Positions 26,437 through 35,696 of a stretch of 64,000 nucleotides of DNA are shown in pieces (the stretch's first letter is position 1; each line of letters begins with the position of its first letter). Origin of the DNA: Chryseobacterium sp. FP211-J200 (GTDB lineage: Bacteria > Bacteroidota > Bacteroidia > Flavobacteriales > Weeksellaceae); NCBI RefSeq assembly GCF_001643375.1, contig NZ_LSHB01000056.1, positions 241,352 to 305,351 on the forward strand. Direction: 5' to 3'. A model generated the notes under the pieces. That model saw only the letters and a program-made list of their open reading frames with translations. It was not told the DNA's origin and searched no databases. Both the position numbers and the translations under genes were made by a program.

Positions 26437-27543
26437 ATGCCGACGAAATCAAAAGTTCAGGAATTCCTGAAAGAAATAGAAGTGGAAGACCTGGTAAGTA
26501 ATTTTCAGGTGATGGGAGACGATATCTATATTGATATGACGTCCCATTCTCCGGCAATGCACGAGAAAAAGAAACTGGAAGTGGCTATGAAGCAGGCATT
26601 TGCTTCGGAATTTGGAGAGCAGATCAATCTTAAATTGAAGATTACTTCTCCGGAATTACCTGCAACGCCAGTAACAAACGAAATCAAAGGAAAGCAAATC
26701 GCTGGAATTCAAAATATAATCGCAATCGCTTCCGGAAAAGGTGGCGTTGGGAAATCTACGGTCGCGGCGAACCTTGCGGTGACGTTGGCAAAAATGGGTT
26801 TCAAAGTTGGATTGCTGGATGCGGATATCTACGGACCGTCTGTACCGACAATGCTTGATACAGAAGGTCAAAAACCAATTTCTGTGGAAGTGAATGGCAG
26901 AAACCTAATGAAACCAATCGAGAATTACGGTGTGAAAATGCTGTCAATTGGTTATTTCTCAGGTGCAAACCAAGCGGTTGTCTGGAGAGGACCAATGGCT
27001 TCGAAAGCGTTGAATCAGATGATTCGTGATGCAGATTGGGGCGAATTGGATTTCTTGTTGATTGACCTTCCTCCGGGAACTGGTGACATTCATTTGTCTA
27101 TCATTCAGGAAGTTCCAGTGACTGGAGCGGTGATTGTGAGTACGCCTCAACACGTTGCTTTAGCAGATGTGAGAAAGGGAATCGCAATGTTCAATATGGA
27201 AAGTATCAACATTCCGGTTTTGGGATTGATAGAAAATATGGCTTATTTCACACCGGAAGAGTTACCTGAGAATAAATATTATATCTTTGGCAAACAAGGT
27301 GCTCAGTTTATGGCAGAGGATCTGGGAATTCCGGTTTTGGGAGAGATCCCATTGATTCAGAGTATCAGAGAAGCTGGTGACGTTGGAAGACCAGCGGCGC
27401 TTCAGGAAAACTCTAAGATTTCTGAGATTTACATCAAGACTGCTCAGAATATGGTAGAAAGTCTTGTTGAAAGAAACAAAAATCTACCTGCAACCGAAGC
27501 CGTTAAAATTACAACGATGGCTGGTTGTTCTCCGAAAAAGTAG
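26437..27543 (+). CDS. mrp: Mrp/ApbC-type iron-sulfur carrier ATPase
   Basis: 368 residues. N-terminal MIP18/DUF59-like domain (about 1-85), then a ParA/MinD-type P-loop ATPase with the deviant Walker A SGKGGVGKSTVAANLA (about 105-120), LLDADIYGPSVPTML and LIDLPPGTGDIHLSI. These proteins carry and transfer Fe-S clusters to apoproteins. The next gene encodes a NifU-like Fe-S scaffold 30 bases downstream, and the terminator follows that gene, so the two act together. Note that the usual central CxxC motif is not obvious; AGCSPKK near the C-terminus contains only one cysteine. Confidence 0.9.
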   Translation: MPTKSKVQEFLKEIEVEDLVSNFQVMGDDIYIDMTSHSPAMHEKKKLEVAMKQAFASEFGEQINLKLKITSPELPATPVTNEIKGKQIAGIQNIIAIASGKGGVGKSTVAANLAVTLAKMGFKVGLLDADIYGPSVPTMLDTEGQKPISVEVNGRNLMKPIENYGVKMLSIGYFSGANQAVVWRGPMASKALNQMIRDADWGELDFLLIDLPPGTGDIHLSIIQEVPVTGAVIVSTPQHVALADVRKGIAMFNMESINIPVLGLIENMAYFTPEELPENKYYIFGKQGAQFMAEDLGIPVLGEIPLIQSIREAGDVGRPAALQENSKISEIYIKTAQNMVESLVERNKNLPATEAVKITTMAGCSPKK

Positions 27544-27573
27544 TTCGGAGTCATTAAAAGGAAAATATATAAA

Positions 27574-27825
27574 ATGGATAATAATACAAATCAAATTCAG
27601 GAAGAACTGGTAACCAAAGTGATGGATGCTTTGGAAAGTATCCGTCCGTTTTTGCAGAAAGACGGTGGCGATATCGAATTGGTTGATGTTCAGGAGAAGA
27701 AAGTGTTCGTAAAACTTTTGGGAAGCTGCTCTAGTTGCGGCATCAGTAGTTCTACGATGAAGCTGGGTGTAGAAAGCACCATCAAGCAACACGCTCCGGA
27801 GATTGAAGAAGTCATCAGCGTTTAA
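27574..27825 (+). CDS. NifU C-terminal-like Fe-S scaffold protein
   Basis: 83 residues consisting of a single NifU C-terminal domain: RPFLQKDGGDIELVDV, then LLGSCSSCGISSSTMKLGVE with the CxxC cluster-binding pair (Cys50 and Cys53). It assembles or delivers Fe-S clusters and forms an operon with mrp. Followed by a strong terminator at 27831-27868. Confidence 0.9.
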   Translation: MDNNTNQIQEELVTKVMDALESIRPFLQKDGGDIELVDVQEKKVFVKLLGSCSSCGISSSTMKLGVESTIKQHAPEIEEVISV

Positions 27826-27830
27826 AAAAT

Positions 27831-27868
27831 AAAAATCCCGATTCAAAACTGAATCGGGATTTTTTTTA
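27831..27868. terminator. Bidirectional terminator
   Basis: AAATCCCGATTCA / TGAATCGGGATTT stem with a 6-base loop and a long T run, between converging genes. Confidence 0.85.
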
Positions 27869-28204
27869 TTCTACTATTTCAGCATCCTGAATTTCATGAT
27901 TGCCTTTTCTAAGTTGACTTTCCCAAAGCAGGAATTTATCCACTTCTTTCATCAACATTGGAATAGCCAAAGCTAATATTGCCAAATCATCCAAAGCACC
28001 TACAACAGGCACAAAATCCGGGATGATATCAATTGGCGAGATGACATAGATTAAAGCCAAAGCTGGAATTAATACATCCGTGAATTTCATTTTATATTCG
28101 CCTCGGTACCATAGTTTGAACATTCGAACAACAGAAGGAATCTTTTGGAGGAATCCTTTGTGTTTGATGGCTTCTTGAGCCAGTTTTAATTTTGAATATT
28201 TCAT
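27866..28204 (-). CDS. YkvA family (DUF1232) membrane protein
   Basis: 112 residues. The DUF1232 signature VISPIDIIPDFVPVVGALDD is present at about residues 55-74, with hydrophobic segments on both sides (LIPALALIYV and LAILALAIPMLM). Function unknown; the family is widespread. The stop codon overlaps the edge of the bidirectional terminator. Confidence 0.85.
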   Translation of the reverse strand: MKYSKLKLAQEAIKHKGFLQKIPSVVRMFKLWYRGEYKMKFTDVLIPALALIYVISPIDIIPDFVPVVGALDDLAILALAIPMLMKEVDKFLLWESQLRKGNHEIQDAEIVE

Positions 28205-28298
28205 TTTTGTGTTTGTTTTTTATTTTTCGACTAATCAAATTTCGCAAATTCTATTCCAATCAAATCATAGAAAATCGTAATGTTTTGTTAATTAATCA

Positions 28299-29315
28299 CT
28301 AAGTCAATCGGTCAGTCAGTTTTGCAAATTGTTTCTCTGCACTTTTTCCTTCGTAAAGGATATCATAAACCGCATTGATAATCGGTAATTTCAACTTCTT
28401 CTCCTCACAAATCGAGTAAATCCCTTTCGTAGCGTAATAACCTTCTGCGACCATACTCATCGATTGGATGGCAGATTTTACCGTATAGCCTTTTCCAATT
28501 AAGTTTCCAAGATTTCTATTTCTTGAGAATAAGGAATAGGCTGTTACAATCAAATCGCCTAAATAAGCGCTGTCATTCACATCTCTTTTCTCGGGATAAA
28601 TGGATTCCAGAAAAATTTCCATTTCTCGAATAGCATTGGAAACATAAACCGCAATGAAGTTGTCTCCATAACCCAAACCGCTTGCAATCCCCGCTCCTAT
28701 TGCGTAGATGTTTTTCAGAATTGCAGAATATTCGTTTCCGAGTATATCGCAGCTTGTATTGACCTTAATATAATATGACGACAAAATGCTCTGTAAAACC
28801 TCCGCATCTTCTTTGGAAGCAACAGCAACCGTCAAATAAGACAATCTTTCCATTGCAACCTCTTCTGCGTGACAAGGACCAGCAATCACCGCTTGATTTT
28901 TGAATCCGATTTTGAATTGGTCTTTCAAATAATGTGCAACGATATCATTGTGTTTCGGAACTATCCCTTTGATGGCTGAACAAAACAACTTGTCCTGATA
29001 TTCGCAGGTCAGTTTCTCCATGGATTCCGCCAAATAGATGGAAGGAACCGCCAAAATGATCACATCAGAATTGGACACTAGTTCGTTGATATCAGTTGTT
29101 ATCTGGAGTTTTTTCAGATTGAAAGAAACGGTAGTTAAATAAGTGGGGTTGTGCCCACGCTGTTCTATGGCGCCTTTCACGAATTCGTTTCGGACGCACC
29201 AGTTCACGGTTTTACAGTTTTCTGCAAGCATTTTTACAATGGCTGTTGCAAAACTTCCGCTTCCCAAAACGCCTACACGTACATTTTTAGATGATTTAGT
29301 CGATTTCTTAGTCAT
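28299..29315 (-). CDS. gpsA: Glycerol-3-phosphate dehydrogenase [NAD(P)+]
   Basis: 338 residues. Reduces dihydroxyacetone phosphate to sn-glycerol-3-phosphate for phospholipid synthesis. N-terminal Rossmann motif GVLGSGSFATA (about 14-24), substrate region SAIKGIVPKHN, the GPCHAEEVAM segment and the catalytic-lysine block EYSAILKNIYAIGAGIASGL followed by GDLIVTAYSLFSRNRNLG. The start at 29315 leaves a Lys/Ser-rich N-terminal extension (MTKKSTKSSKN) typical of flavobacterial homologues. The gene is divergent from the M23 peptidase gene. Confidence 0.95.
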   Translation of the reverse strand: MTKKSTKSSKNVRVGVLGSGSFATAIVKMLAENCKTVNWCVRNEFVKGAIEQRGHNPTYLTTVSFNLKKLQITTDINELVSNSDVIILAVPSIYLAESMEKLTCEYQDKLFCSAIKGIVPKHNDIVAHYLKDQFKIGFKNQAVIAGPCHAEEVAMERLSYLTVAVASKEDAEVLQSILSSYYIKVNTSCDILGNEYSAILKNIYAIGAGIASGLGYGDNFIAVYVSNAIREMEIFLESIYPEKRDVNDSAYLGDLIVTAYSLFSRNRNLGNLIGKGYTVKSAIQSMSMVAEGYYATKGIYSICEEKKLKLPIINAVYDILYEGKSAEKQFAKLTDRLT

Positions 29316-29472
29316 TCTTTATCTGCATTTTCAATTATAAATATCTATTACTTTCCAAGATTACAAATCTAATGTAATTTGTGAATTTACCTAAATCTAA
29401 ATTCCATTTTACAATATTTTAAGAATAATTAACTTTTATTAATCTAATTTACATTCATAATACCGATTAACA

Positions 29473-29501
29473 TTGATAAAAATAAAATTTTATTACTTTT
29501 G
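29473..29501 (+). promoter_or_regulatory. Promoter of the M23 peptidase gene
   Basis: TTG (29473-29475), an 18-base spacer and TACTTTTG (29494-29501), followed by C/A, fit the Bacteroidota -33/-7 pattern. The ATG follows 24 bases later. Confidence 0.65.
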
Positions 29502-29524
29502 CAGTCCATTTTAAAAATGAATTA

Positions 29525-30412
29525 ATGGTCCAATTTCTGAAATCAAAAAAGAAAAAAAACATAGTTCTTATTCTATTATTGATTGCTTGCTTTGTTCAGG
29601 CTTTGATCATCGCCAAATTATACAATAGTGCGGATGATAAAGTTTACCAGGTCAACCTTGTGAAAATCAATAATGAGAAGGACAGCGTCGACCACCTCCA
29701 ACTGAAAACCGATCTGGCAGTTGTCGATCAAAGCATCAGAAGCATCGATGGATTCTTGAAATCGAAAAACGTATCTGACCTTAGAATCGAAAAACTAGCG
29801 CAAGACAGTCTTCAGAACGAGGTTTATCTTGCAAAAGTCAGCAACCGCTACAGCCAATACCTGATCGACCTGGAACAAAAATTACAGCAGGTTCCTTTGG
29901 GAATTCCGACCGATGGTTACATTTCCTCTAATTTTGGAATCAGAAAAAATCCAATTCCACCGAAAGTTGATCTTTCAAAAACAGAACATCCATCACACAT
30001 TGCTGAGGAAAAAGACAGCTTAGGAAATGTCATCAAAAGACAGGCAATCGTAAAAGAAGACAAAAACGCATCCAGCAATGCACCAGCTGAGAAAGACCAA
30101 ATGCAGTTCCACAAAGGTCTGGACGTTGCCGTAGCTTACGGAAGTCCTGTAAAAGGCGCTGCATCTGGAAAAGTGATTTTCGCTGGCGTAAAAGGTGGTT
30201 ATGGCAATTGTGTCATCATAGAACACGGGAATGGTTTGGCGACACTTTATGGCCATCTATCCGAGATTTTGGTTGAAGCGAATGACCGAGTGAAAGTAGG
30301 CCAAATCATCGCAAAATCTGGTAATACTGGACGATCCACGGGACCTCATCTTCATTATGAAGTTCATAAAAATAATCAACCGATCAATCCAAGGTTATTT
30401 TTGAATTTTTAA
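29525..30412 (+). CDS. M23 family metallopeptidase (LytM domain)
   Basis: 295 residues: N-terminal membrane anchor (about 13-32), a helical coiled-coil-like stretch (40-125) and a C-terminal LytM domain with the zinc motif HKGLDVAV (H...D) and the catalytic GPHLHYEVH. It should act on peptidoglycan cross-links in the periplasm, or serve as an amidase activator if degenerate; here the metal ligands look intact. It has its own promoter and is followed 12 bases later by a DUF4269 gene. Confidence 0.88.
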   Translation: MVQFLKSKKKKNIVLILLLIACFVQALIIAKLYNSADDKVYQVNLVKINNEKDSVDHLQLKTDLAVVDQSIRSIDGFLKSKNVSDLRIEKLAQDSLQNEVYLAKVSNRYSQYLIDLEQKLQQVPLGIPTDGYISSNFGIRKNPIPPKVDLSKTEHPSHIAEEKDSLGNVIKRQAIVKEDKNASSNAPAEKDQMQFHKGLDVAVAYGSPVKGAASGKVIFAGVKGGYGNCVIIEHGNGLATLYGHLSEILVEANDRVKVGQIIAKSGNTGRSTGPHLHYEVHKNNQPINPRLFLNF

Positions 30413-30424
30413 AATCATCTAACA

Positions 30425-30946
30425 ATGAACTTTTTGAATTTGGAATATTTGAAAAATGGGTCTGAGATTCAGAAAAGGATATTTCAGGTTTTAGAAAATA
30501 GTCAGATCTTTCAAAAACTTAAATCTTACAAACCGATTCTTGCGGGGACTTTTCCTATTGGAATCAATATTGATGGAAGTGACCTTGATATTATTCTGGA
30601 AACTCGTGATCTTGAAACTTTAAAGAAATTATTGATCAGTGAATTTCAGGATCAAAAGCAATTCAGCATCAATTTGATTGAAATCAATGAAGTAGAATCT
30701 CTGATCTGCAAATTCCAACTGGGAGAATTTCCTGTGGAGCTATTTGCCCAAAACCAACCGACCCTTCTTCAAAATGCTTATCTACACATGATAAAGGAGT
30801 TTGAAATTCTTGAAAATGAGGGTGATGAATTTCGAAAAAAAATCATTGAACTTAAAAAACTCGGTTTGAAAACCGAACCTGCATTCGCCAAATTGTTAGG
30901 ATTAAGCGGAAATCCTTACGTTGAACTTTTAAAGTATCAGTCATAA
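30425..30946 (+). CDS. DUF4269 nucleotidyltransferase-like protein
   Basis: 173 residues. The central LAGTFPIGINIDGSDLDIIL is the GS...DLD pattern of the nucleotidyltransferase fold, matching my memory of DUF4269; PVELFAQNQPTLLQNAYLHM further on is the second conserved block. No signal peptide. Follows the M23 gene by 12 bases and is followed by a terminator. Substrate unknown. Confidence 0.8.
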   Translation: MNFLNLEYLKNGSEIQKRIFQVLENSQIFQKLKSYKPILAGTFPIGINIDGSDLDIILETRDLETLKKLLISEFQDQKQFSINLIEINEVESLICKFQLGEFPVELFAQNQPTLLQNAYLHMIKEFEILENEGDEFRKKIIELKKLGLKTEPAFAKLLGLSGNPYVELLKYQS

Positions 30947-30980
30947 AAAAAGCGACCCAAATCTGGATCGCTTTTTTATT
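30945..30980. terminator. Bidirectional terminator
   Basis: AAAAAGCGACCCA / TGGATCGCTTTTTT stem between converging genes (30946 and 30997). Confidence 0.8.
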
Positions 30981-30996
30981 TATCATTGAGAATTAA

Positions 30997-32331
30997 TTAT
31001 TTCTTCAATTCTTCAAGAAACTCGTCGTGAGAGATCACAGTTTCTTTCTTTTTAGATTTTTCCAAGATCACATCTTTCAATTTTGCCATAGCAACTTCAG
31101 AAGAGATCTGTCTTACTTGGTTTTCGTCTTTCAACATTTCTGCTGCATATTTCTGAACTTCATCGTCACCCAAGTGGTGGATTCCGTAGATTGCTAGTTG
31201 GTTTCTTACCAATTGCTCAGCTTGTCCAAGAACTTCTGCATAGTCTAATTGGATATCATTATCGTTCATCAATTTCCCTTCTAGGATCTGACCTTTGATA
31301 ATGTTTTTCTCGTTTTCAAGGATCTCTTTTGCTTGCTCTTCAGAAGTGATGTTCTGGTTTGAGAACAACAACCATTTGATTAAGAAAGCTTCAGGTAATT
31401 TGATCTCTTCTTTCTCATTTACTTGTTGAAGGATCTTGTTTACGAAATGAACATCAGCATTTTGTTGGAAATATTCGTCCAATTCAGTTTTCACTCTAGC
31501 TTTCAATTCTTCTTCAGTTGTGATCACGTCTTTACCGTAAACTTTGTCGAACAATTCCTGGTCAAGTTCTGCCAATTTCAATCCGTAGATATCTTTTACA
31601 GTCACTTCAACCTCGTTGTGGTGAAGGTGTTCTGCATCTTCTTTGGAGAATCCTAATTGAGTTGCCAATTCTTCTTTAGCTTGTAGGTCTTCTTTAGAAA
31701 CTTTTACAGATTCGTCTTTTTTCAATTTTTTCACCAAATCGTAAGCTTCTTTCTGATCTTTAGAAATAGTTACGTTTTTTGGAGCGTGGTTGTGCTCACC
31801 TTCTGCACCTTCTTCTACAACTTGAGAGATTTCCAAAGCTACATAAGATTCTTTACCAATTTTTTCTTCTGGCAATCTTTCTGCGAAACGCTTTTGCATA
31901 TTCTCAACACTTGTAGAGATCTCTTTGTCAGAAGCTTCTACTTTGTAATGAGGCGCTTCATATTTAGCAAGATCAACAGTGAATTCTGGCTCATATCCAA
32001 CTTCAAAAGCTACAGAAAGAGATTCTGCATTGTGATTGAAATCGTTTACTGGCTGAGGAACTGGCTGACCTACCAATCTAAGTTTGTTCTCGTTTACATA
32101 ACCGTTCAACGCTTCAGAAACCTGTTTGTTGATCTCTTCGAAAGCGATGCCAGCTTCATATTGTTTTTTAACCATACTCAATGGCACTTTCCCTTTTCTG
32201 AATCCAGGAACCTGCGCATTCTTTGCATAGTTTAGTAGTTGCTTTTCAACTTTTTCTTTATAATCAGATTTTTCCAATGTTACCGTAAGCAATGCACTTA
32301 CATCGTCATGGTTTGTAGCTGTAACGTTCAT
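30997..32331 (-). CDS. tig: Trigger factor
   Basis: Ribosome-associated chaperone, 444 residues. The ribosome-binding N-domain (about 1-110) has VPGFRKGKVPLSMVKKQY, a variant of the GFRxGKxP signature. The middle region is weakly FKBP-like, as usual in Bacteroidota, with a long charged helix insert. The C-terminal helical arms follow (residues about 245-444). It has an excellent promoter at 32352-32382. Confidence 0.93.
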   Translation of the reverse strand: MNVTATNHDDVSALLTVTLEKSDYKEKVEKQLLNYAKNAQVPGFRKGKVPLSMVKKQYEAGIAFEEINKQVSEALNGYVNENKLRLVGQPVPQPVNDFNHNAESLSVAFEVGYEPEFTVDLAKYEAPHYKVEASDKEISTSVENMQKRFAERLPEEKIGKESYVALEISQVVEEGAEGEHNHAPKNVTISKDQKEAYDLVKKLKKDESVKVSKEDLQAKEELATQLGFSKEDAEHLHHNEVEVTVKDIYGLKLAELDQELFDKVYGKDVITTEEELKARVKTELDEYFQQNADVHFVNKILQQVNEKEEIKLPEAFLIKWLLFSNQNITSEEQAKEILENEKNIIKGQILEGKLMNDNDIQLDYAEVLGQAEQLVRNQLAIYGIHHLGDDEVQKYAAEMLKDENQVRQISSEVAMAKLKDVILEKSKKKETVISHDEFLEELKK

Positions 32332-32351
32332 TAATTGAAATTTTTAGGTTG

Positions 32352-32382
32352 CAAAAGTAGTCAAATTCTAAGGAACTTCAAA
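32352..32382 (-). promoter_or_regulatory. Promoter of tig
   Basis: On the minus strand TTTG (32379-32382), a 19-base spacer and TACTTTTG (32352-32359): an almost perfect Bacteroidota housekeeping promoter about 20 bases before the ATG. Confidence 0.75.
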
Positions 32383-32430
32383 ATTAAATGCACGCCTGGT
32401 TTTTATAAAAAATCATAAAGTTTCATTAAA

Positions 32431-32466
32431 AAAATAAAGATGCCTTAAAAAAGACATCTTTATTTT
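32431..32466 (-). terminator. Terminator of the His-rich lipoprotein/TonB unit
   Basis: AAATAAAGATG / CATCTTTATTT stem (partly extended), T run on the minus strand, directly downstream of the lipoprotein gene. Confidence 0.75.
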
Positions 32467-32489
32467 CAATATAAATATGAAATATGGGA

Positions 32490-33050
32490 TTAATGTGCAT
32501 CAACTGTGATATCAACATCGGTCTCGCCACCTGTAGTTTGACCTAACTGGTTAGCAGCTGAAGGATAATTTTGGTTAACAGTTGCAGGACCGTGGATCAA
32601 TTTGATATTCATTTTTCCAGTTTCCTGAGCAGAATTAACAGTCCATTCTGTTCTAAGACCCAGTTTTTGCCCGTCTGTTCTTACGATATCATTTGCTGCT
32701 CTTAACACAACAATGTCCGCATTGGCAGGACCAAATGTGATGAAGTGGTGATCTTTCTCCTCCTCGATCTCATCAGAAGAATGGTAATGGTCGTCGTGCT
32801 TGATCTGGAAATCTAATACAGCCGAGTAAGTATCACCTGCGTGCAAATGCAAATGTCCGTCTGCAACTCCAGAAATCACGTTTACAATTTGAACATCAGA
32901 CGCATCTGCTTTATTCGTAAGCGTTAAAACTACTTTTCCTATTTCGTCGTGCTCGTGAACATCTTCTGGAACAGCGTCGTCGTCATTTCTACAAGAGAAG
33001 ATGAAAAGTGAAACTAATAGGACTAATGTAATATTGATGAATTTTTTCAT
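32490..33050 (-). CDS. His-rich lipoprotein partnered with the TonB receptor
   Basis: 186 residues. Leader ending in lipobox IFSC (Cys20) followed by RNDDDA. The mature protein is rich in His and acidic residues: VHEHDE, GVADGHLHLHAGD, KHDDHYHSSDEIEEEKDHHF. It reads like a metal-binding outer-membrane or periplasmic lipoprotein. It follows the TonB receptor gene by 27 bases on the same strand, with the terminator after it, so the two form an operon. Zinc, copper or nickel are candidates; I infer zinc from the His/Asp pattern and the ZnuD-like look of the receptor. Confidence 0.65.
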   Translation of the reverse strand: MKKFINITLVLLVSLFIFSCRNDDDAVPEDVHEHDEIGKVVLTLTNKADASDVQIVNVISGVADGHLHLHAGDTYSAVLDFQIKHDDHYHSSDEIEEEKDHHFITFGPANADIVVLRAANDIVRTDGQKLGLRTEWTVNSAQETGKMNIKLIHGPATVNQNYPSAANQLGQTTGGETDVDITVDAH

Positions 33051-33077
33051 TTTGATTTAAATTTTAAGTTGTTGTTA

Positions 33078-35462
33078 TTAAAAATTGTATTTCAGAGTCA
33101 CCACGAAATTTCTTCCTGGCTCGAACATATAATATCTGAGTCTGTTCAGATATTCCTTGTACTCTGTGTTAAATAGGTTGTTGATCCTGAAATTAAAATT
33201 CAGGTTTTTGAATAGGTCTGCTCCAATGGAAGCATTAAATAAAGTATATGCCGCCGGCGTAGAACTGAAGTCAACGGTTTCATTATACTCTACGCCGTCT
33301 TTAATAAATGTCACTGGAAGATTTCTTATCGGGAAACGATTTTGTTTGAATGTATTTTCATTCTCAAGACTGACGTAGAAATTTTTAGGTTTGCTGAGAT
33401 TGATCTCGATTGAATTTCGAAGTTTTCCCGGCATCATTAAGATCAACGGCTCATCATTCGAAAGGTCGTCACCTCTCAAAATACTGAAACCTGATTTCCA
33501 TTTTAGATTATCCAAAATATTAAGCTCTGCATCTGCATCCAAACCATAAATTCTAGCTTTGATTTGTTGATACGACCAAACCGGAAAAACGCCTCTGTTC
33601 GTATTCAAAACACTTGTCGGGATCTGGTTGACGAAATTGTCAGACATCATCACGTAAGGATTTGCCTCGATGTGAAGACCTCTCAACACATCGAAATGAC
33701 CTGCCAAGGAAAGATTCACATTATAAACCGTTTCTTTTTTGATGTTAAGATTTCCTTCTTCCATCACAGCGGCTGAGTGGTGCAATCCGTCTGAAAAAAG
33801 TTCCGCCGCATTCGGCGTTCTGTCCGCTCTGGAAAGGTTTAACTTCAATTCAAAATTCTGAATAGGCTTATAATCCAACCCGAAATTTGCTGAGAAATTA
33901 TGATAATCCAAAATTGGTCTTGTTAAAATTCTGCTTCCTGATTCACTCACAAAAAACTCAGGGAAAATGTCTGCATAATTGTCATTCCATTTATCGGCAT
34001 CATAATATTTGTAAGCGTCATATCGGCTGAAGTCATACCTAACCGCAGCTTCTGCATTCAGTTTTGAATTGAATCGATATTTAAAAACAGAAAACGCGCC
34101 TGCGTCATATCGATAATAATCCGGAATCAAACGTCTCGCTTTTGTAGCCGGATCTGGGAAATTATCCTGAAAACTTCCGGAAATTCCACTTTCCAAACTC
34201 CAGTCCGAACGTTCTATCAAATGAACCAAACTCGCCGAATGGGTGATCAACCTTAGATCCATCGATGGAACATTGCTCAACTCACCTCGTCTGATGTCGT
34301 ATTCTTTTCTGCGGTTCAATTGGAAGCTGTATTGAAAAGTCAGTTTTCCAAATTCTGCAAAACGTCTGTACGCCGAAAGCTTAGCAATATGATGCGCCAC
34401 TTCCTGTTTCGGGTTGTCTATATTGTGCGTGAACTGATCCAGATAATAAGACTGTCCGAAATTAACCGCGTTATAAAAATCTTCCGGACTTGCTAAATGT
34501 GCGCCTTTATAAATACCAAATTCCTGATTGGTTCCACTGTAAGAGACATCAAAACCTTGCAAAAAACTATGTTTCCCAAAAGAGAAATTGAAGGAATTGA
34601 ATTCCATTCCCGTGTTCTGCAGCGTGTGATGAGGAACATATTGGTCACCTGTTTTTCGGTAACTTCCGCCGGCTTTCACAAACCATTGGTTTTCCCAAAC
34701 TTTAGCGACGTTTGCACCAAGCTCGCCTCCTCTACCATTGGAAATACCGGAAAGTCTTACACTTCCCATCACCGTATCTTTCTTTGGTAAAATAGCTGGC
34801 TCTAAGACGACAACGCCGCCGACACCTTCGTTTCCATACTTCAACGCGGAAGCACCTTTCACAACATCGATGTGTTCAAAATCATTGACATCTACATTTG
34901 GTGCGTGTTCTACGCCCCATTCCTGCTCGGCCATTTTCACACCATTATTCAGGACAGAAACTCGGCTTCCATACAATCCGTGAATGACTGGTTTCGAAAT
35001 GTTATTTCCTGTCTTCAAAGCTGTAACGCCAGAAATTTTAGATAAGAGATTTCCCAGGTTTTCTGTGGAATTTCTTTCGATTTCGGTTTTATCCAGCGTT
35101 TTCATGATCACAGAACCTTTTGTCTTGTGACTTCCGTGGAGGTTTACGGTTTCGATTTCGCCAATATGATGTTCCAATGTGATTGCCAAATGCAAATCCT
35201 TATCAATTTTTACATTTTCAGTATAATCATCGCAAGCGGGATGTTTGGCAATGAGCTGATAAGTTCCTGCAGGAATTTTGTTGAATGAAAACTTGCCCTT
35301 TTTATCGGTCTTAGTCGAGAATTCTCCAATTTTGACCACTGAATTTTCCAGCATGGTCTTGTCGTGAAAATCTTGGACGGTTCCTTCAACAGCGTAAGTT
35401 TTCTGTGCGTTTGTCATTGCAAATCCACAAAAGATAAGCAGTAAACTATATATCAATTTCAT
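33078..35462 (-). CDS. TonB-dependent outer-membrane receptor, ZnuD-like
   Basis: 794 residues. Signal peptide (IYSLLLIFCGFAMTNAQ), CarboxypepD_reg-like domain (about 22-95, YAVEGTVQDFHDKTMLENSV), plug (about 110-225 with ISKPVIHGLYGSRVSVLNNG and GNEGVGGVVVLEP) and a 22-strand-type barrel ending in FVVTLKYNF. The plug pattern and length resemble ZnuD/PfeA-like metal receptors. It is co-transcribed with a His-rich lipoprotein and next to a small His/Cys membrane protein (35697-36062), which together suggest uptake of a transition metal rather than iron-siderophore. Palindromes upstream may be its operator. Confidence 0.8.
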   Translation of the reverse strand: MKLIYSLLLIFCGFAMTNAQKTYAVEGTVQDFHDKTMLENSVVKIGEFSTKTDKKGKFSFNKIPAGTYQLIAKHPACDDYTENVKIDKDLHLAITLEHHIGEIETVNLHGSHKTKGSVIMKTLDKTEIERNSTENLGNLLSKISGVTALKTGNNISKPVIHGLYGSRVSVLNNGVKMAEQEWGVEHAPNVDVNDFEHIDVVKGASALKYGNEGVGGVVVLEPAILPKKDTVMGSVRLSGISNGRGGELGANVAKVWENQWFVKAGGSYRKTGDQYVPHHTLQNTGMEFNSFNFSFGKHSFLQGFDVSYSGTNQEFGIYKGAHLASPEDFYNAVNFGQSYYLDQFTHNIDNPKQEVAHHIAKLSAYRRFAEFGKLTFQYSFQLNRRKEYDIRRGELSNVPSMDLRLITHSASLVHLIERSDWSLESGISGSFQDNFPDPATKARRLIPDYYRYDAGAFSVFKYRFNSKLNAEAAVRYDFSRYDAYKYYDADKWNDNYADIFPEFFVSESGSRILTRPILDYHNFSANFGLDYKPIQNFELKLNLSRADRTPNAAELFSDGLHHSAAVMEEGNLNIKKETVYNVNLSLAGHFDVLRGLHIEANPYVMMSDNFVNQIPTSVLNTNRGVFPVWSYQQIKARIYGLDADAELNILDNLKWKSGFSILRGDDLSNDEPLILMMPGKLRNSIEINLSKPKNFYVSLENENTFKQNRFPIRNLPVTFIKDGVEYNETVDFSSTPAAYTLFNASIGADLFKNLNFNFRINNLFNTEYKEYLNRLRYYMFEPGRNFVVTLKYNF

Positions 35463-35497
35463 TATAAATAGATAGATTTTGTACTTTTAAGACATTG

Positions 35498-35522
35498 ATA
35501 TTCAATCAAAATAATTGAATAT
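35498..35522 (-). promoter_or_regulatory. Palindrome upstream of the TonB receptor
   Basis: ATATTCAAT / ATTGAATAT, perfect 9-bp arms with a 7-base centre, 36-60 bases before the start codon at 35462. Candidate operator for a metal-responsive regulator of the Fur/Zur family. Confidence 0.4.
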
Positions 35523-35565
35523 TAAAATTCTAAAAAGTACGTTTCGTTAAAAAAATTGGATTTTA

Positions 35566-35583
35566 CAATGTAGAATTACATTG
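35566..35583 (-). promoter_or_regulatory. Second palindrome, Zur-box-like
   Basis: CAATGTA GAAT TACATTG, perfect 7-bp arms around a 4-base centre, about 105-120 bases before the receptor start. Fur/Zur-family sites elsewhere have comparable AT-rich dyads. Identity not proven. Confidence 0.4.
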
Positions 35584-35696
35584 ATAGGTTTTGAACATTA
35601 AAACTAATAAGCGTCATCAAAATGGAATCAATCATCCATTAAGAATCATTTAAATCTTAAAAAATTCAAAGTTAAAATCCGAAAAGAATCTAAAAA

